Source: Gemmatimonas sp.
Lineage (GTDB): Bacteria; Gemmatimonadota; Gemmatimonadetes; Gemmatimonadales; Gemmatimonadaceae
DNA: 64,000 nt
Direction: 5' to 3'
Assembly: GCF_031426495.1 (NCBI RefSeq)
Contig: NZ_JANPLK010000068.1
Span: 1-64,000, forward strand
The notes under the pieces were generated by a model. The model did not search any database. It saw only the letters and a program-made list of their open reading frames with translations, and was not told the DNA's origin. The translations under genes and the position numbers were made by a program. Below, piece by piece: positions 8,331 through 16,091 of this stretch (its first letter is position 1; each line of letters starts with the position of its first letter).

Positions 8331-9191
8331 CTACGCGTCGCGCCACACGCGGCGCAGGTGACGACCCACCGATAGCCAGCTGCCTACGAGGCCCAGCACA
8401 CCGCCCGCCGCGATCCCCAGCATGACTTGTTCGGCGTTGAAGAACTGCGCCGCCATGAGGTTCTTCGACACGAGCTGCACGGCCGTCCACGCCAGGGCCG
8501 CCGCGATCGCGCCACCGGCAAGGCCCTTGAGCGTGCCGTCGATCAGGTAGGGCAGTCGCACGAAATTGTTCGTGGCACCGACCAGTCGCATGATCTCGAT
8601 TTCCTTCGTGCGGGCAAGGATCGCCATGCGGATCGTCGATCCGATGATGATGATCGCCACCAGCGCGAACACGCTGCCCAGCACCGAGCCGGCAATGCCC
8701 GCAATGTTGCGGATACGATAGAGCTTCTCCACCCACTCGCGTCCGTAGCGCACTTCTTCCACCACCGGATACGTCTGTAGTCGACGCGAAATGGCCTGCA
8801 CGGTCTCGGGGTCGCGCGCGCCTTCCTTCAAGCGCAGCTCCACCGAACCGGGCAGCATCGCGCCTTCCATCACGTCGCGGAACTCCTCGAGTTCTGCGCG
8901 CGCGCGTTGCAGCGCCGAGTCGGGACTCACAGAGCCCACGTCGGCGACCTGCGGGATCTTGTTGATCCCCTGCATCAGCTCTTCCACCTGCGCGTCCTTC
9001 GCGCCGTCGATCAGGAACGCGCGAATCTCCACGCGATCCTCGATCTCCAGCAGCGCCGACTTGATGTTGATCGCGACCAGCCCGAACAGCCCGAATGCGA
9101 ACAGTGAGAACGCGATCGTGGTGACGCCGAGGATCGCCAGCAGCGGGGCGCGCTTGAACGCCAAGAACACTTCACGGAGGGCGAGCCTCAT
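8331..9191 (-). CDS. ftsX: Cell division protein FtsX
   Basis: Integral membrane partner of FtsE, 286 residues. Four membrane segments are visible: about 20-42, then three in the C-terminal half (about 166-190, 216-240 and 252-275). Between the first two is the periplasmic loop (about 45-165) that binds EnvC-type coiled coils. The segment ILARTKEIEIMRLVGAT is the conserved FtsX/MacB-like coupling region facing the ATPase. The start overlaps the ftsE stop by 4 nt (ATGA), showing translational coupling; envC follows at once, so the signal-transducing set is encoded in one transcript. Confidence 0.95.
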   Translation of the reverse strand: MRLALREVFLAFKRAPLLAILGVTTIAFSLFAFGLFGLVAINIKSALLEIEDRVEIRAFLIDGAKDAQVEELMQGINKIPQVADVGSVSPDSALQRARAELEEFRDVMEGAMLPGSVELRLKEGARDPETVQAISRRLQTYPVVEEVRYGREWVEKLYRIRNIAGIAGSVLGSVFALVAIIIIGSTIRMAILARTKEIEIMRLVGATNNFVRLPYLIDGTLKGLAGGAIAAALAWTAVQLVSKNLMAAQFFNAEQVMLGIAAGGVLGLVGSWLSVGRHLRRVWRDA

Positions 9192-9898
9192 CGACGGCCT
9201 CGCATGTCGGCCAGCAGTCGCGCCACATCGGTGCCGTCGTGCACCAGCTCGCCGTGGTCGAGTTCCAGGAAGCGCAGATTCGACCGCTGGATCATCGCCA
9301 CGTCGTGCGTGGCCATCAGCACGGCCGTGCCCTGCGCGTTGATCTCGCGCAGCAGCAGATAGATCGCGTGCGTGGCGCGGTCGTCGAGATTGCCGGTGGG
9401 CTCGTCGGCCAGCAGCACAAACGGATCGTTCGCCAGCGCCCGCGCAATGGCCACGCGCTGCTGCTCTCCACCGGAGAGTTCATGCGGAAACGCGGTGGCC
9501 TTGGAGGCCAGCCCGACCTGCGTGAGCAGTCGCGCCACCTTGGGGCGGATCTGTGCGTGCGGTGCGCCCGTCACTTCCAGCGCGAACGCCACATTCTGTT
9601 CAGCGGTCCGATCGGGCAACAAACGGAAATCCTGAAACACGATGCCAAGGCGGCGACGCAGGATCGGAATTTCGCGCGGCTTGATGGAAAGACTCGAAAA
9701 CCCGGAGATGCGCAGCTCGCCCGTGGTTGGACGCTCCGCCATCGACAACAGCTTCAGCAGCGTGCTCTTGCCGGCGCCACTGTGTCCCACCAGAAACACG
9801 AACTCACCTTTGCGCATCTCGAAGGAGATGTCGCGCAGGGCGGCGCCTGATCGGGGATACTCCTTGCTGACGTTCGTCAGGCGAAGAATGCCGGACAC
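9188..9898 (-). CDS. ftsE: Cell division ATP-binding protein FtsE
   Basis: ABC-type ATPase of 236 residues that energises FtsX and so gates EnvC-dependent peptidoglycan hydrolysis at septation. It has Walker A GHSGAGKSTLLKLL (about residues 38-51), the signature LSGGEQQRVAIARAL, Walker B VLLADEPTGNLD and the H-loop ATHD. The length is slightly above the usual 222 or so. Only 3 nt separate it from the stop of the upstream PLP-fold gene, so it may belong to the same long transcript. Confidence 0.96.
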   Translation of the reverse strand: MSGILRLTNVSKEYPRSGAALRDISFEMRKGEFVFLVGHSGAGKSTLLKLLSMAERPTTGELRISGFSSLSIKPREIPILRRRLGIVFQDFRLLPDRTAEQNVAFALEVTGAPHAQIRPKVARLLTQVGLASKATAFPHELSGGEQQRVAIARALANDPFVLLADEPTGNLDDRATHAIYLLLREINAQGTAVLMATHDVAMIQRSNLRFLELDHGELVHDGTDVARLLADMRGRR

Positions 9899-9901
9899 CT
9901 A

Positions 9902-10903
9902 CTACTCCAATGCCTGAGTGAGATCGCCGATCAACGTCGACGCATCATCGAGTCCGACATTGAGCCGGATCGATCCATCGGGAAGTGCGCTCGCCACGGA
10001 CTCCACGCCCCCGAGGCGTGACGCGCGCTCGGCGTCCCGGACGCGGAACTGCTGCAGTCGGCCGAGCAGCTCTACTACCGCCGCATCGCCATCCCGAAGC
10101 GTGATCGACATCAGGCCGCCATACCCCGAGAAGCACTCGGCGGCCACCGCATGATCCGGATGTGAGGGCAAGCCGGGGTACTGCACGGAGACCACGGCAC
10201 CGTTGCGCGTCGCAAACGCGGCCACCCACTCCGCTACCACCATCGCCGTCGTGTTCTGCTTCCCGACGCGAACGGCAAGCGTCTTGAGTCCGCGGGCCAG
10301 ATGCTCCTCGGCCGCCGGATGCGGCTCGGCACCCCACGACTGCATTTTGGTGCGCACCTCGTCGATCACCGCGTCGCTGCCGCACACGACGCCGGCGAAC
10401 CCGTTGCCGTGACCATCGAGGAACGCGCTCGCGGAGTGCAGCACCACATCGGCGCCGTGCTCGACCGGCCGGAAGTTGATGGGACTCGCGAGCGTGGCAT
10501 CGACGACCAGCGCGAGTCCGAGCTCCTGCGCCAGCGTGCGCACGGGGCGCATGTCCACGATGCGCGTGCTCGGATCGACCGGTGACTCGAGATACACGAG
10601 GCGCGTGGTGCGCGTGAGTGACCGGCGCCATCCACGCGTTTCGGTGGGATCGACGAAGCTCACCTGAACGCCGAGCGACGGGAGCTCATGCTCGAAGAAC
10701 CGGCGCGTTTCTGGACGCAGCCAGCGGCTGGTGAGTAGATGATCCCCGGGGCGGAGCAGGGAGACCATGGTACAGGCCACCGCGGCCATGCCGCTGGCCA
10801 GCACCAGCGACGACTCGGTGCGATCCAGTTGCGCCAGCTGCCGCACCACCGAGCGCTCGGTTGGCATGGGGGGCATCGCGTCGATGTCACTCATGTCAGG
10901 CAC
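9902..10903 (-). CDS. Cys/Met-metabolism PLP-fold protein lacking the catalytic lysine
   Basis: Related to cystathionine gamma-synthase/beta-lyase-type enzymes (fold type I). It keeps LASGMAAV (about 36-42), LESPVDPSTRIVD (105-117), the aspartate that pairs with the pyridine nitrogen (VVDATLASP, Asp135) and the C-terminal FSGYGGLMSITL. The PLP-lysine motif, normally H-S-x-T-K-Y, reads HSASAF, with Ala160 (GCG, 10424-10426) where Lys should be. The protein is 333 residues, against about 390 for the family, and lacks the N-terminal segment that holds the phosphate-binding Tyr/Arg of the neighbouring subunit. Start is GTG 10903; ATG 10894 is an alternative. Likely a pseudoenzyme with a structural or sensing role. 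Confidence 0.8.
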   Translation of the reverse strand: MPDMSDIDAMPPMPTERSVVRQLAQLDRTESSLVLASGMAAVACTMVSLLRPGDHLLTSRWLRPETRRFFEHELPSLGVQVSFVDPTETRGWRRSLTRTTRLVYLESPVDPSTRIVDMRPVRTLAQELGLALVVDATLASPINFRPVEHGADVVLHSASAFLDGHGNGFAGVVCGSDAVIDEVRTKMQSWGAEPHPAAEEHLARGLKTLAVRVGKQNTTAMVVAEWVAAFATRNGAVVSVQYPGLPSHPDHAVAAECFSGYGGLMSITLRDGDAAVVELLGRLQQFRVRDAERASRLGGVESVASALPDGSIRLNVGLDDASTLIGDLTQALE

Positions 10904-10953
10904 GGTGGGATGCGGAAGGAAGGCGGCGTGGGCCGGCGAAGGGCCGGACGAGG

Positions 10954-11286
10954 TCAGACGCGCGTCCGGGAGTCGGTATCCAACTTGACCACCCGTACGA
11001 GTTCAGACGGAGCGGCGCCGACGACGTCCCGCAAAACGCACCCGCCGCGAGGCAACGTGTCGTCAATCTGCAGCTCGGCCAGTTCAGAACGTCGATCCGA
11101 TACCACACGCACCAGCTCGTGTCCCGTCACGAGACGCACCAACGCGTCGTCTGAGCGCAGGCGAACCATTGGTCCCCGTTCGGCGTCGCCAGGCTTGCTG
11201 CTGATGAATCCCACCACTTGCAGCACCGGGGAGAAGCCACTGAACAGCCCCAGTTTCCGCGCTTTGGCCTTCTCTTCGTCGTTCAT
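10954..11286 (-). CDS. Small protein, possible double-psi beta-barrel domain
   Basis: A 110-residue protein without signal peptide or membrane segment. Residues 45-105 (LVTGHELVRVVSDRRSELAE, then LPRGGCVLRDVVG) alternate hydrophobic and charged residues like the C-terminal molybdopterin-dinucleotide-binding barrel of formate dehydrogenase-type enzymes (ADC-like double-psi barrel), but here as a free-standing unit. That relation is by pattern only. It overlaps the upstream DUF4325-like gene by 4 nt (ATGA) and sits in the same tightly packed operon. Not recognised as a characterised protein. Confidence 0.55.
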   Translation of the reverse strand: MNDEEKAKARKLGLFSGFSPVLQVVGFISSKPGDAERGPMVRLRSDDALVRLVTGHELVRVVSDRRSELAELQIDDTLPRGGCVLRDVVGAAPSELVRVVKLDTDSRTRV

Positions 11287-11840
11287 GATGCCCTCGCCAC
11301 GGTGCCGGGCACCGTGAAGCCGTCTTCCCGTCGCATGATCAACCGGCGGCCCCGCAGCCGGTCCAGTTGCTGTGCGGCAAACGTCTCGCTCACGGCCAGA
11401 ATCGGCGCCAGCGCCTCGGCCCAGATCGGTCCGTGGTCGCGCACCGCCTCCCAGTGCAGCCGCTCGTCGTCGTCCACATAGCCGAACAGTTCGGCCGCTC
11501 CCTCATGCCATGATACCAACGCGAGCGCATGACGTTCGAGGACCGTCTCGATCGGGTCGATATGTCCTTCGTGGATGCCGCGGAAGGTGAGGAATCCCGG
11601 GAGTCCGTCTTCGCTGGCATAGCGCAGCAGCAGCTTGGCCACAATCTCGTCGGCGCACGAGAAATCCAGCAGGTTCACCTGCGAGAAGTCGATGGTGGTC
11701 ACGACCGAGGCCCCGAGTTCGATGACCTGCTCCTCGATGGCCGTGCGTACGGCCGCGCCCGTGGGACGCGTGACCAGATTCGAGTACAGGTCGCACACGG
11801 TCCCGCGCAACACGGTCCCGACGTCGATGTTGACGCTCAT
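11283..11840 (-). CDS. STAS-like DUF4325 domain protein
   Basis: A 185-residue cytosolic protein from ATG 11840. The segment TTIDFSQVNLLDFSCADEIVAKLL (about 66-89) is the core of an STAS-like DUF4325 fold, a domain usually paired with a histidine-kinase-type ATPase in partner-switching systems. The C-terminal third (from about 125) is helical with an RGRRLIMRREDGFTV end that could be a winged-helix tail. The gene directly upstream encodes exactly such an ATPase with its own STAS domain, 7 nt away. A role as antagonist or effector in a switch is plausible; the target is unknown. Confidence 0.68.
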   Translation of the reverse strand: MSVNIDVGTVLRGTVCDLYSNLVTRPTGAAVRTAIEEQVIELGASVVTTIDFSQVNLLDFSCADEIVAKLLLRYASEDGLPGFLTFRGIHEGHIDPIETVLERHALALVSWHEGAAELFGYVDDDERLHWEAVRDHGPIWAEALAPILAVSETFAAQQLDRLRGRRLIMRREDGFTVPGTVARAS

Positions 11841-11847
11841 CGTGCCC

Positions 11848-12795
11848 TCACAGCGTGCCCCGCGTGCGGGCGCGCGACGCACCGGCGGTACGTGCCCGCA
11901 CGGGCGCGTCACCGAGACGTTCGGGGATCGTGACCTGCATCTGTGCGCCGGGGAAAAACGGAAGTCCCTCGGTCATCGGGACGTCTTCATCCCACTCCGG
12001 CGTGATGGCGATGCGCGCGGTGCCGCTGCGCACCGACAGCTTGCCATCCCACCGACCGACGAACCGACGGATGCCCGCCAGACCCTGACCACGCCCTTTG
12101 TCACCATGACGAAAGCGGCTGACCGCGCGCAGCACGGCATCTTCGAGCGCCATCGCGTCATCCCACCGATCGCTGCGGCGATGCCCCGGCGAACTCTCGA
12201 GCGATTTCCGGAAGCCGACACCCGCGTCGCACACGGCAATCACGACCACGCGGCGACCGAGGCGGCGCGCGTACTTGTAGGTCTGTACGGCGACCCAGCC
12301 ACCCAAGCCGGCGTGCTCCACGATGTTCTGACACGCTTCACTCAGCGTCATCCCGAAGGCGCCGGTGATGGCGGTATCAAGATTGAGCTGGCCGTGCAGA
12401 ATATCGGCGGCCTTCTGCTGAATGCGGCCCACCACGCCGTGCACGTCGTCGCTCTTCGTGATCGGCGTGATCTCGAGCAGCACATCCGACTCGTGCGCGT
12501 CACGCGCCCGCGGCACCGTGCCGTGCATGTCGTACAACTCGGCCGCATGACGGAAGAATCCGGTGCGCGACCAGTACGATACCGTGTCGGCGTGCTCGGG
12601 TACCGCGAAGCCCATGCGCTCGGCGCGCGATTGCGCGACGCAGAGCAGCGCCGTCAGTCCGTAGGGCGAGGCCCATCGGGCATGCCGGGCGTCGATTAGG
12701 ATCTTGTCACCGTCGGGGACCAACGCCAGCTGCTCGAAGACCTGTTCGAAGCTTTGCTCATCGAGTGATGGCGGTACGCTGATGACAGTCGTCAC
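11848..12795 (-). CDS. STAS domain plus GHKL ATPase (anti-sigma-like kinase)
   Basis: A 315-residue fusion. Residues 1-95 look like an STAS domain (KILIDARHARWASPYGLTAL). Residues 130-290 form a GHKL ATPase with N-box SEACQNIVEHA, G1 DAGVGF and G2 GKGRGQGLAGI, as in SpoIIAB/RsbW serine kinases. No histidine phosphorylation helix and no membrane segment are present, so it should act in the cytosol on a protein partner rather than as a sensor kinase. The start overlaps the stop of the PfkB kinase gene (ATGA), and the DUF4325 gene follows. Confidence 0.75.
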   Translation of the reverse strand: MTTVISVPPSLDEQSFEQVFEQLALVPDGDKILIDARHARWASPYGLTALLCVAQSRAERMGFAVPEHADTVSYWSRTGFFRHAAELYDMHGTVPRARDAHESDVLLEITPITKSDDVHGVVGRIQQKAADILHGQLNLDTAITGAFGMTLSEACQNIVEHAGLGGWVAVQTYKYARRLGRRVVVIAVCDAGVGFRKSLESSPGHRRSDRWDDAMALEDAVLRAVSRFRHGDKGRGQGLAGIRRFVGRWDGKLSVRSGTARIAITPEWDEDVPMTEGLPFFPGAQMQVTIPERLGDAPVRARTAGASRARTRGTL

Positions 12796-13835
12796 GAAAG
12801 ACTCAGCTCTCCGCGAAGATGATTCGCGAGCCCGGAGGCGCCGCGATGCTCGACGTTGCGCGATGCAGCCTTGTTTGCCGTCGCAATCGCATCAGTCAAC
12901 ATATCACCGGCAAGCAGCCGCGAGAAATGGGTAGCGCCCCAGACATCGCCACATCCGGTCGGATCGCCGGGGCCATCGACCCGTGGTGGAACACTCGGCA
13001 CCAGCCCCGTGCGCAGCGCGCCCAGTGCACCACTGCCACCTCGCGGCGATGTGGACAGAGCAGAAGTGTGACCTCGCACGGGCGGCAAGTCGCTCAGTCG
13101 CTCGAAGCCCGGCGCGGCCACGTACACCGCACCGCGCTTGCCGAGCGTGACGCAGAGGCAGGACACGCCGGCCGCCATCGCCGTCGCGGCCAAGGCCATC
13201 GAGTCGGGCGCCATCATCTGCATCTCGTCTTCGTTCACTTGCAGCACATCGAAGCATTCACACCACGCGGCTACGTTGGGCAGCGGTTGCGCCACGCGCA
13301 GACCGTCGGGTAGCACGGCCATGATCTTCATGTGTAGATCGCAGTAGATCGGCCCGCTGAAATGCGCGCGCACCAGTTGGGTAGTCTCGAGATCGAGCTC
13401 CCAGCCGCTCAGGAAGTTGATATACAGCGCATCAAGCCGCGCCGCATCGAGCACCGGCTTGAGTCCCATCCACGTCCACGCCGGCACACCGCCCGATAGA
13501 TGCTCGGTGCGACGTTCGTCGTCGAGATAGCGCAGCTCTACCCGATTGTTGGGGTAGGGCACGCCGATGATCTCGGCGTCGGGCGCCATGTGCCGCAAGG
13601 TGCGGGAGAACAAGCGCGCGCGATCGACCAGATCGTCGCCCACGCGCGCCAGCGGCACGATCTCCCAGTCGTCGGGCAGCGCTGCGTCGAGGGCGGAGAG
13701 CGAGTACGTGATGCCGCCCCATTCCTCCACGGGCACGCTGCGCTTGTCACGGCCGTGGAGCACATCCCAGACGAACGATCCTATCACGCCGACGCGCTTC
13801 TTGCGCGGGACATCGGGCAACTCGACAGTGTTCAC
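12792..13835 (-). CDS. PfkB-family carbohydrate kinase
   Basis: Ribokinase-fold sugar or nucleoside kinase of 347 residues. The C-terminal signature DPTGCGDVWGATHF contains the anion-hole and catalytic Asp of the PfkB family; the N-terminal part has VGVIGSFVWDVLHGR and a GGITYSLSALDAAL substrate segment. The GTG start at 13835 overlaps the ROK kinase stop (GTGA), which decides the start over the upstream open frame. Substrate cannot be assigned. It is coupled to a ROK kinase upstream and to an STAS/ATPase downstream, an unusual pairing of sugar kinases with regulatory proteins. Confidence 0.85.
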   Translation of the reverse strand: MNTVELPDVPRKKRVGVIGSFVWDVLHGRDKRSVPVEEWGGITYSLSALDAALPDDWEIVPLARVGDDLVDRARLFSRTLRHMAPDAEIIGVPYPNNRVELRYLDDERRTEHLSGGVPAWTWMGLKPVLDAARLDALYINFLSGWELDLETTQLVRAHFSGPIYCDLHMKIMAVLPDGLRVAQPLPNVAAWCECFDVLQVNEDEMQMMAPDSMALAATAMAAGVSCLCVTLGKRGAVYVAAPGFERLSDLPPVRGHTSALSTSPRGGSGALGALRTGLVPSVPPRVDGPGDPTGCGDVWGATHFSRLLAGDMLTDAIATANKAASRNVEHRGASGLANHLRGELSLS

Positions 13836-14839
13836 GCGGGTGGCCGACCGGTGTGCTGCGCAATGAACGTGGCCACCGCGCCCACCACTCCGGCGGTGCC
13901 GGGCAGGGTCCCGGGCACGATCCGACAGGCATCCACCGCCGGCTTGAACGCGCGACGACGCACTTCCTGACGCAACGGCACGAACAACGCTTCGCCCGCC
14001 TGCGTGACGCCGCCGGCGATCACGACGCAATCGGGATTGAACACGTTGAGTAGGTTGGCGATGCCGGTGCCCAGAAAGCGCGCCGTATCCCGCACAATCT
14101 CGATCGCCACGGCATCGCTTTGCGCGGCGGCGGCATACACCGTGGCCGCCGTGATCTTCGACACGTCGCCGTTCACCAGCTCCGGCAGGATCGACTGCTG
14201 GTCGAACGACAGCGCCTCGCGCGCGCGTTCGGCGATCGCCGTGCCCGAGGCATAGGCCTCGAGGCAGCCGTAGTTGCCACAGCCACAGCGACGGCCGGTC
14301 TGGTCGATAGTGGTGTGGCCGATTTCACCGGCCACGTCACTCGAGCCATGATACAGCCGACCATCGAGGATGATGCCGCCACCAATGCCGGTGCCGATGG
14401 TCATGCCGATCACGTTCGTGGCGCCCTTGGCCGCGCCCACCCACCACTCGCCGTACGTCGCGCAATTCGCATCGTTGTCGAGCGCGGCGGCGAGGCCGGT
14501 CAGCTCGGTCATGCGATCGCGCAGCGGGATGTTGTGCCAGTTGAGATTCGGCGCCACGAGCACGATGCCCTTCTCGCGATCGAGCGGGCCGGGCGCTCCC
14601 ACGCCCACGCCGAGAAACGCCTCGCGCGACACGCCGGCTTCGCGCATCGTGTCCGACACCGCGTCATTCACCATGCGAGCCATGCGCGCGATCACGCCAT
14701 CGGCACCTTCGTGCGCGGCGGTGGGTTCGGATCGGAGTCCGTATTGGCGCGATCCATCGGCGGACATCGCGCAGACGACAATGTTGGTGCCGCCAAGATC
14801 GACACCGACAATGAACTGGTTGGCTGGGAGGGCAGTCAT
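13832..14839 (-). CDS. ROK-family sugar kinase (glucokinase-like)
   Basis: Cytosolic hexokinase-fold kinase of 335 residues from ATG 14839. Motifs are the phosphate-binding VGVDLGGTNIVV (about 10-21), catalytic Asp in DNDANCATYGEWW, GTGIGGGIILDG, and the ROK zinc motif CGCGNYGCLE. The absence of an N-terminal helix-turn-helix indicates an enzyme rather than a ROK repressor. Glucose is the most common substrate of this group, but specificity is not proven. It appears to be the first gene of a minus-strand run that continues through overlapping genes to ftsE. Confidence 0.9.
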   Translation of the reverse strand: MTALPANQFIVGVDLGGTNIVVCAMSADGSRQYGLRSEPTAAHEGADGVIARMARMVNDAVSDTMREAGVSREAFLGVGVGAPGPLDREKGIVLVAPNLNWHNIPLRDRMTELTGLAAALDNDANCATYGEWWVGAAKGATNVIGMTIGTGIGGGIILDGRLYHGSSDVAGEIGHTTIDQTGRRCGCGNYGCLEAYASGTAIAERAREALSFDQQSILPELVNGDVSKITAATVYAAAAQSDAVAIEIVRDTARFLGTGIANLLNVFNPDCVVIAGGVTQAGEALFVPLRQEVRRRAFKPAVDACRIVPGTLPGTAGVVGAVATFIAQHTGRPPA

Positions 14840-14921
14840 AAGGCGAAAAGATAATGCTGCCGCCCAGTGCTGGCTGCGCTGGCCGTCGTTAACGCACGTG
14901 GCGGCCGGTCGTCCAACGGGC

Positions 14922-16091
14922 ATGCGCCTTCAGCCGACACCTCGAATGCCGCGACCGCGTGCGGCCGTCCTCTTAAGAATCTCGAAAGTAGTGTGCGGCA
15001 TTGGACTCGGGTTCATCACCGCCTGCGCCGCTGCTGACGTGACCGCGACGCCAACCGCACCGCCTGTCGAGCCACCACCGGTCGTCGTCGATCCGCGTAC
15101 GCTGGCGCCCTACTTTCCGCCGACGACCGGCGTGTCGTGGGACACGATTGCCGGCGCACGACTGGGCTACGACGTGGCCGCCCTCACGGCGGCCCTCGAC
15201 TGGGCGGGTACGCAGCGTTCGACTGCCGTGGTGGTGCTGTGGCGAGGCCGCATCGTGGCCGAACGCTACTGGAGCGGCTGGACACCAGCCAAAGACTCGA
15301 TTATCGCGTCGGCCAGCAAGTCGGTGCTCAGTGCGATCGCCGGAGAGCTGGCGCGCTCGGGACGACTCGCTCTCGACAGCGCGGCGACGCGATACCTCGG
15401 GGCCGGTTGGTCGCGTAGTCCCGGTACCGAGTCCCGCATTACGGTGCGGCATCTCATGGGCATGATGTCGGGCCTCAATGACTCGCTGCAAACCGTCGTA
15501 CAGCCCGGCACGCGATTCTACTACAATAATCCGGCGTACTATCAGCTGTTCGGCGTCGTGCAAGCGGCCAGTAGCGAGAGCATCAACGCCCTGTCGCGGC
15601 GCGTGCTGTTCGACCGCATCGGGATGGTCGGCTCCACCTGGCTCCCCAACGTCGACACCGGCGAACTGGGATGGATTCTCAGCAGCACGGCCCGCGACAT
15701 GGCGCGCTTCGGTTTGCTCGCCTTGAATCGTGGCCGCTGGAACGGCGTGCCCATACTGGCCGACAGCGCGTGGTTTACTGCGTCATGGCGTGCGACGCCG
15801 CCCGATAACGGCGGATACGGCCTGCTCTGGTGGCTGAACGGCAGCAGCAGCTACCGCATTCCCGGCCCCTATCTGCTACCGACCCAACCCGGCGCGCTCA
15901 TTCCATCAGCGCCCTCCGATCTGGTCGCGGCGCTTGGGAAGGGCGACAAGAAGATCTATGTGGTGCCGAGTCTCGAACTCGTGGTCGTTCGCCACGGGGA
16001 AGACGCCGATGCGTTGGGTGGCAATCCCCTCGCGGTGTCGACGTTCGACGAGCAGTGGTGGCGCAAATTGAAGCTCGCCTTCCGCTACTGA
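14922..16091 (+). CDS. Serine hydrolase, beta-lactamase (class C) family lipoprotein
   Basis: A 389-residue protein with N-terminal hydrophobic segment and lipobox (GFITACAA), so probably a lipoprotein. The penicillin-binding fold is shown by SASK (SxxK nucleophile motif) in KDSIIASASKSVLSAIAGEL and by YNN (YxN) in FYYNNPAYYQLFG. Likely a peptidase or esterase of the serum-beta-lactamase group rather than a true beta-lactamase. ATG 14922 was chosen; ATG 14946 (MPRPRAAVLL) is an equally possible start. Its last 7 nt overlap the convergent GT9 gene. Confidence 0.85.
   Translation: MRLQPTPRMPRPRAAVLLRISKVVCGIGLGFITACAAADVTATPTAPPVEPPPVVVDPRTLAPYFPPTTGVSWDTIAGARLGYDVAALTAALDWAGTQRSTAVVVLWRGRIVAERYWSGWTPAKDSIIASASKSVLSAIAGELARSGRLALDSAATRYLGAGWSRSPGTESRITVRHLMGMMSGLNDSLQTVVQPGTRFYYNNPAYYQLFGVVQAASSESINALSRRVLFDRIGMVGSTWLPNVDTGELGWILSSTARDMARFGLLALNRGRWNGVPILADSAWFTASWRATPPDNGGYGLLWWLNGSSSYRIPGPYLLPTQPGALIPSAPSDLVAALGKGDKKIYVVPSLELVVVRHGEDADALGGNPLAVSTFDEQWWRKLKLAFRY

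Noticed and set aside
9902..10953. Frameshift explaining the missing N-terminus of the PLP-fold protein
   Set aside because: The open frame continues about 20 codons upstream of the GTG but meets a stop and no family-like N-terminal motif was found in the other frames; the overlapping upstream gene has its own coherent frame.
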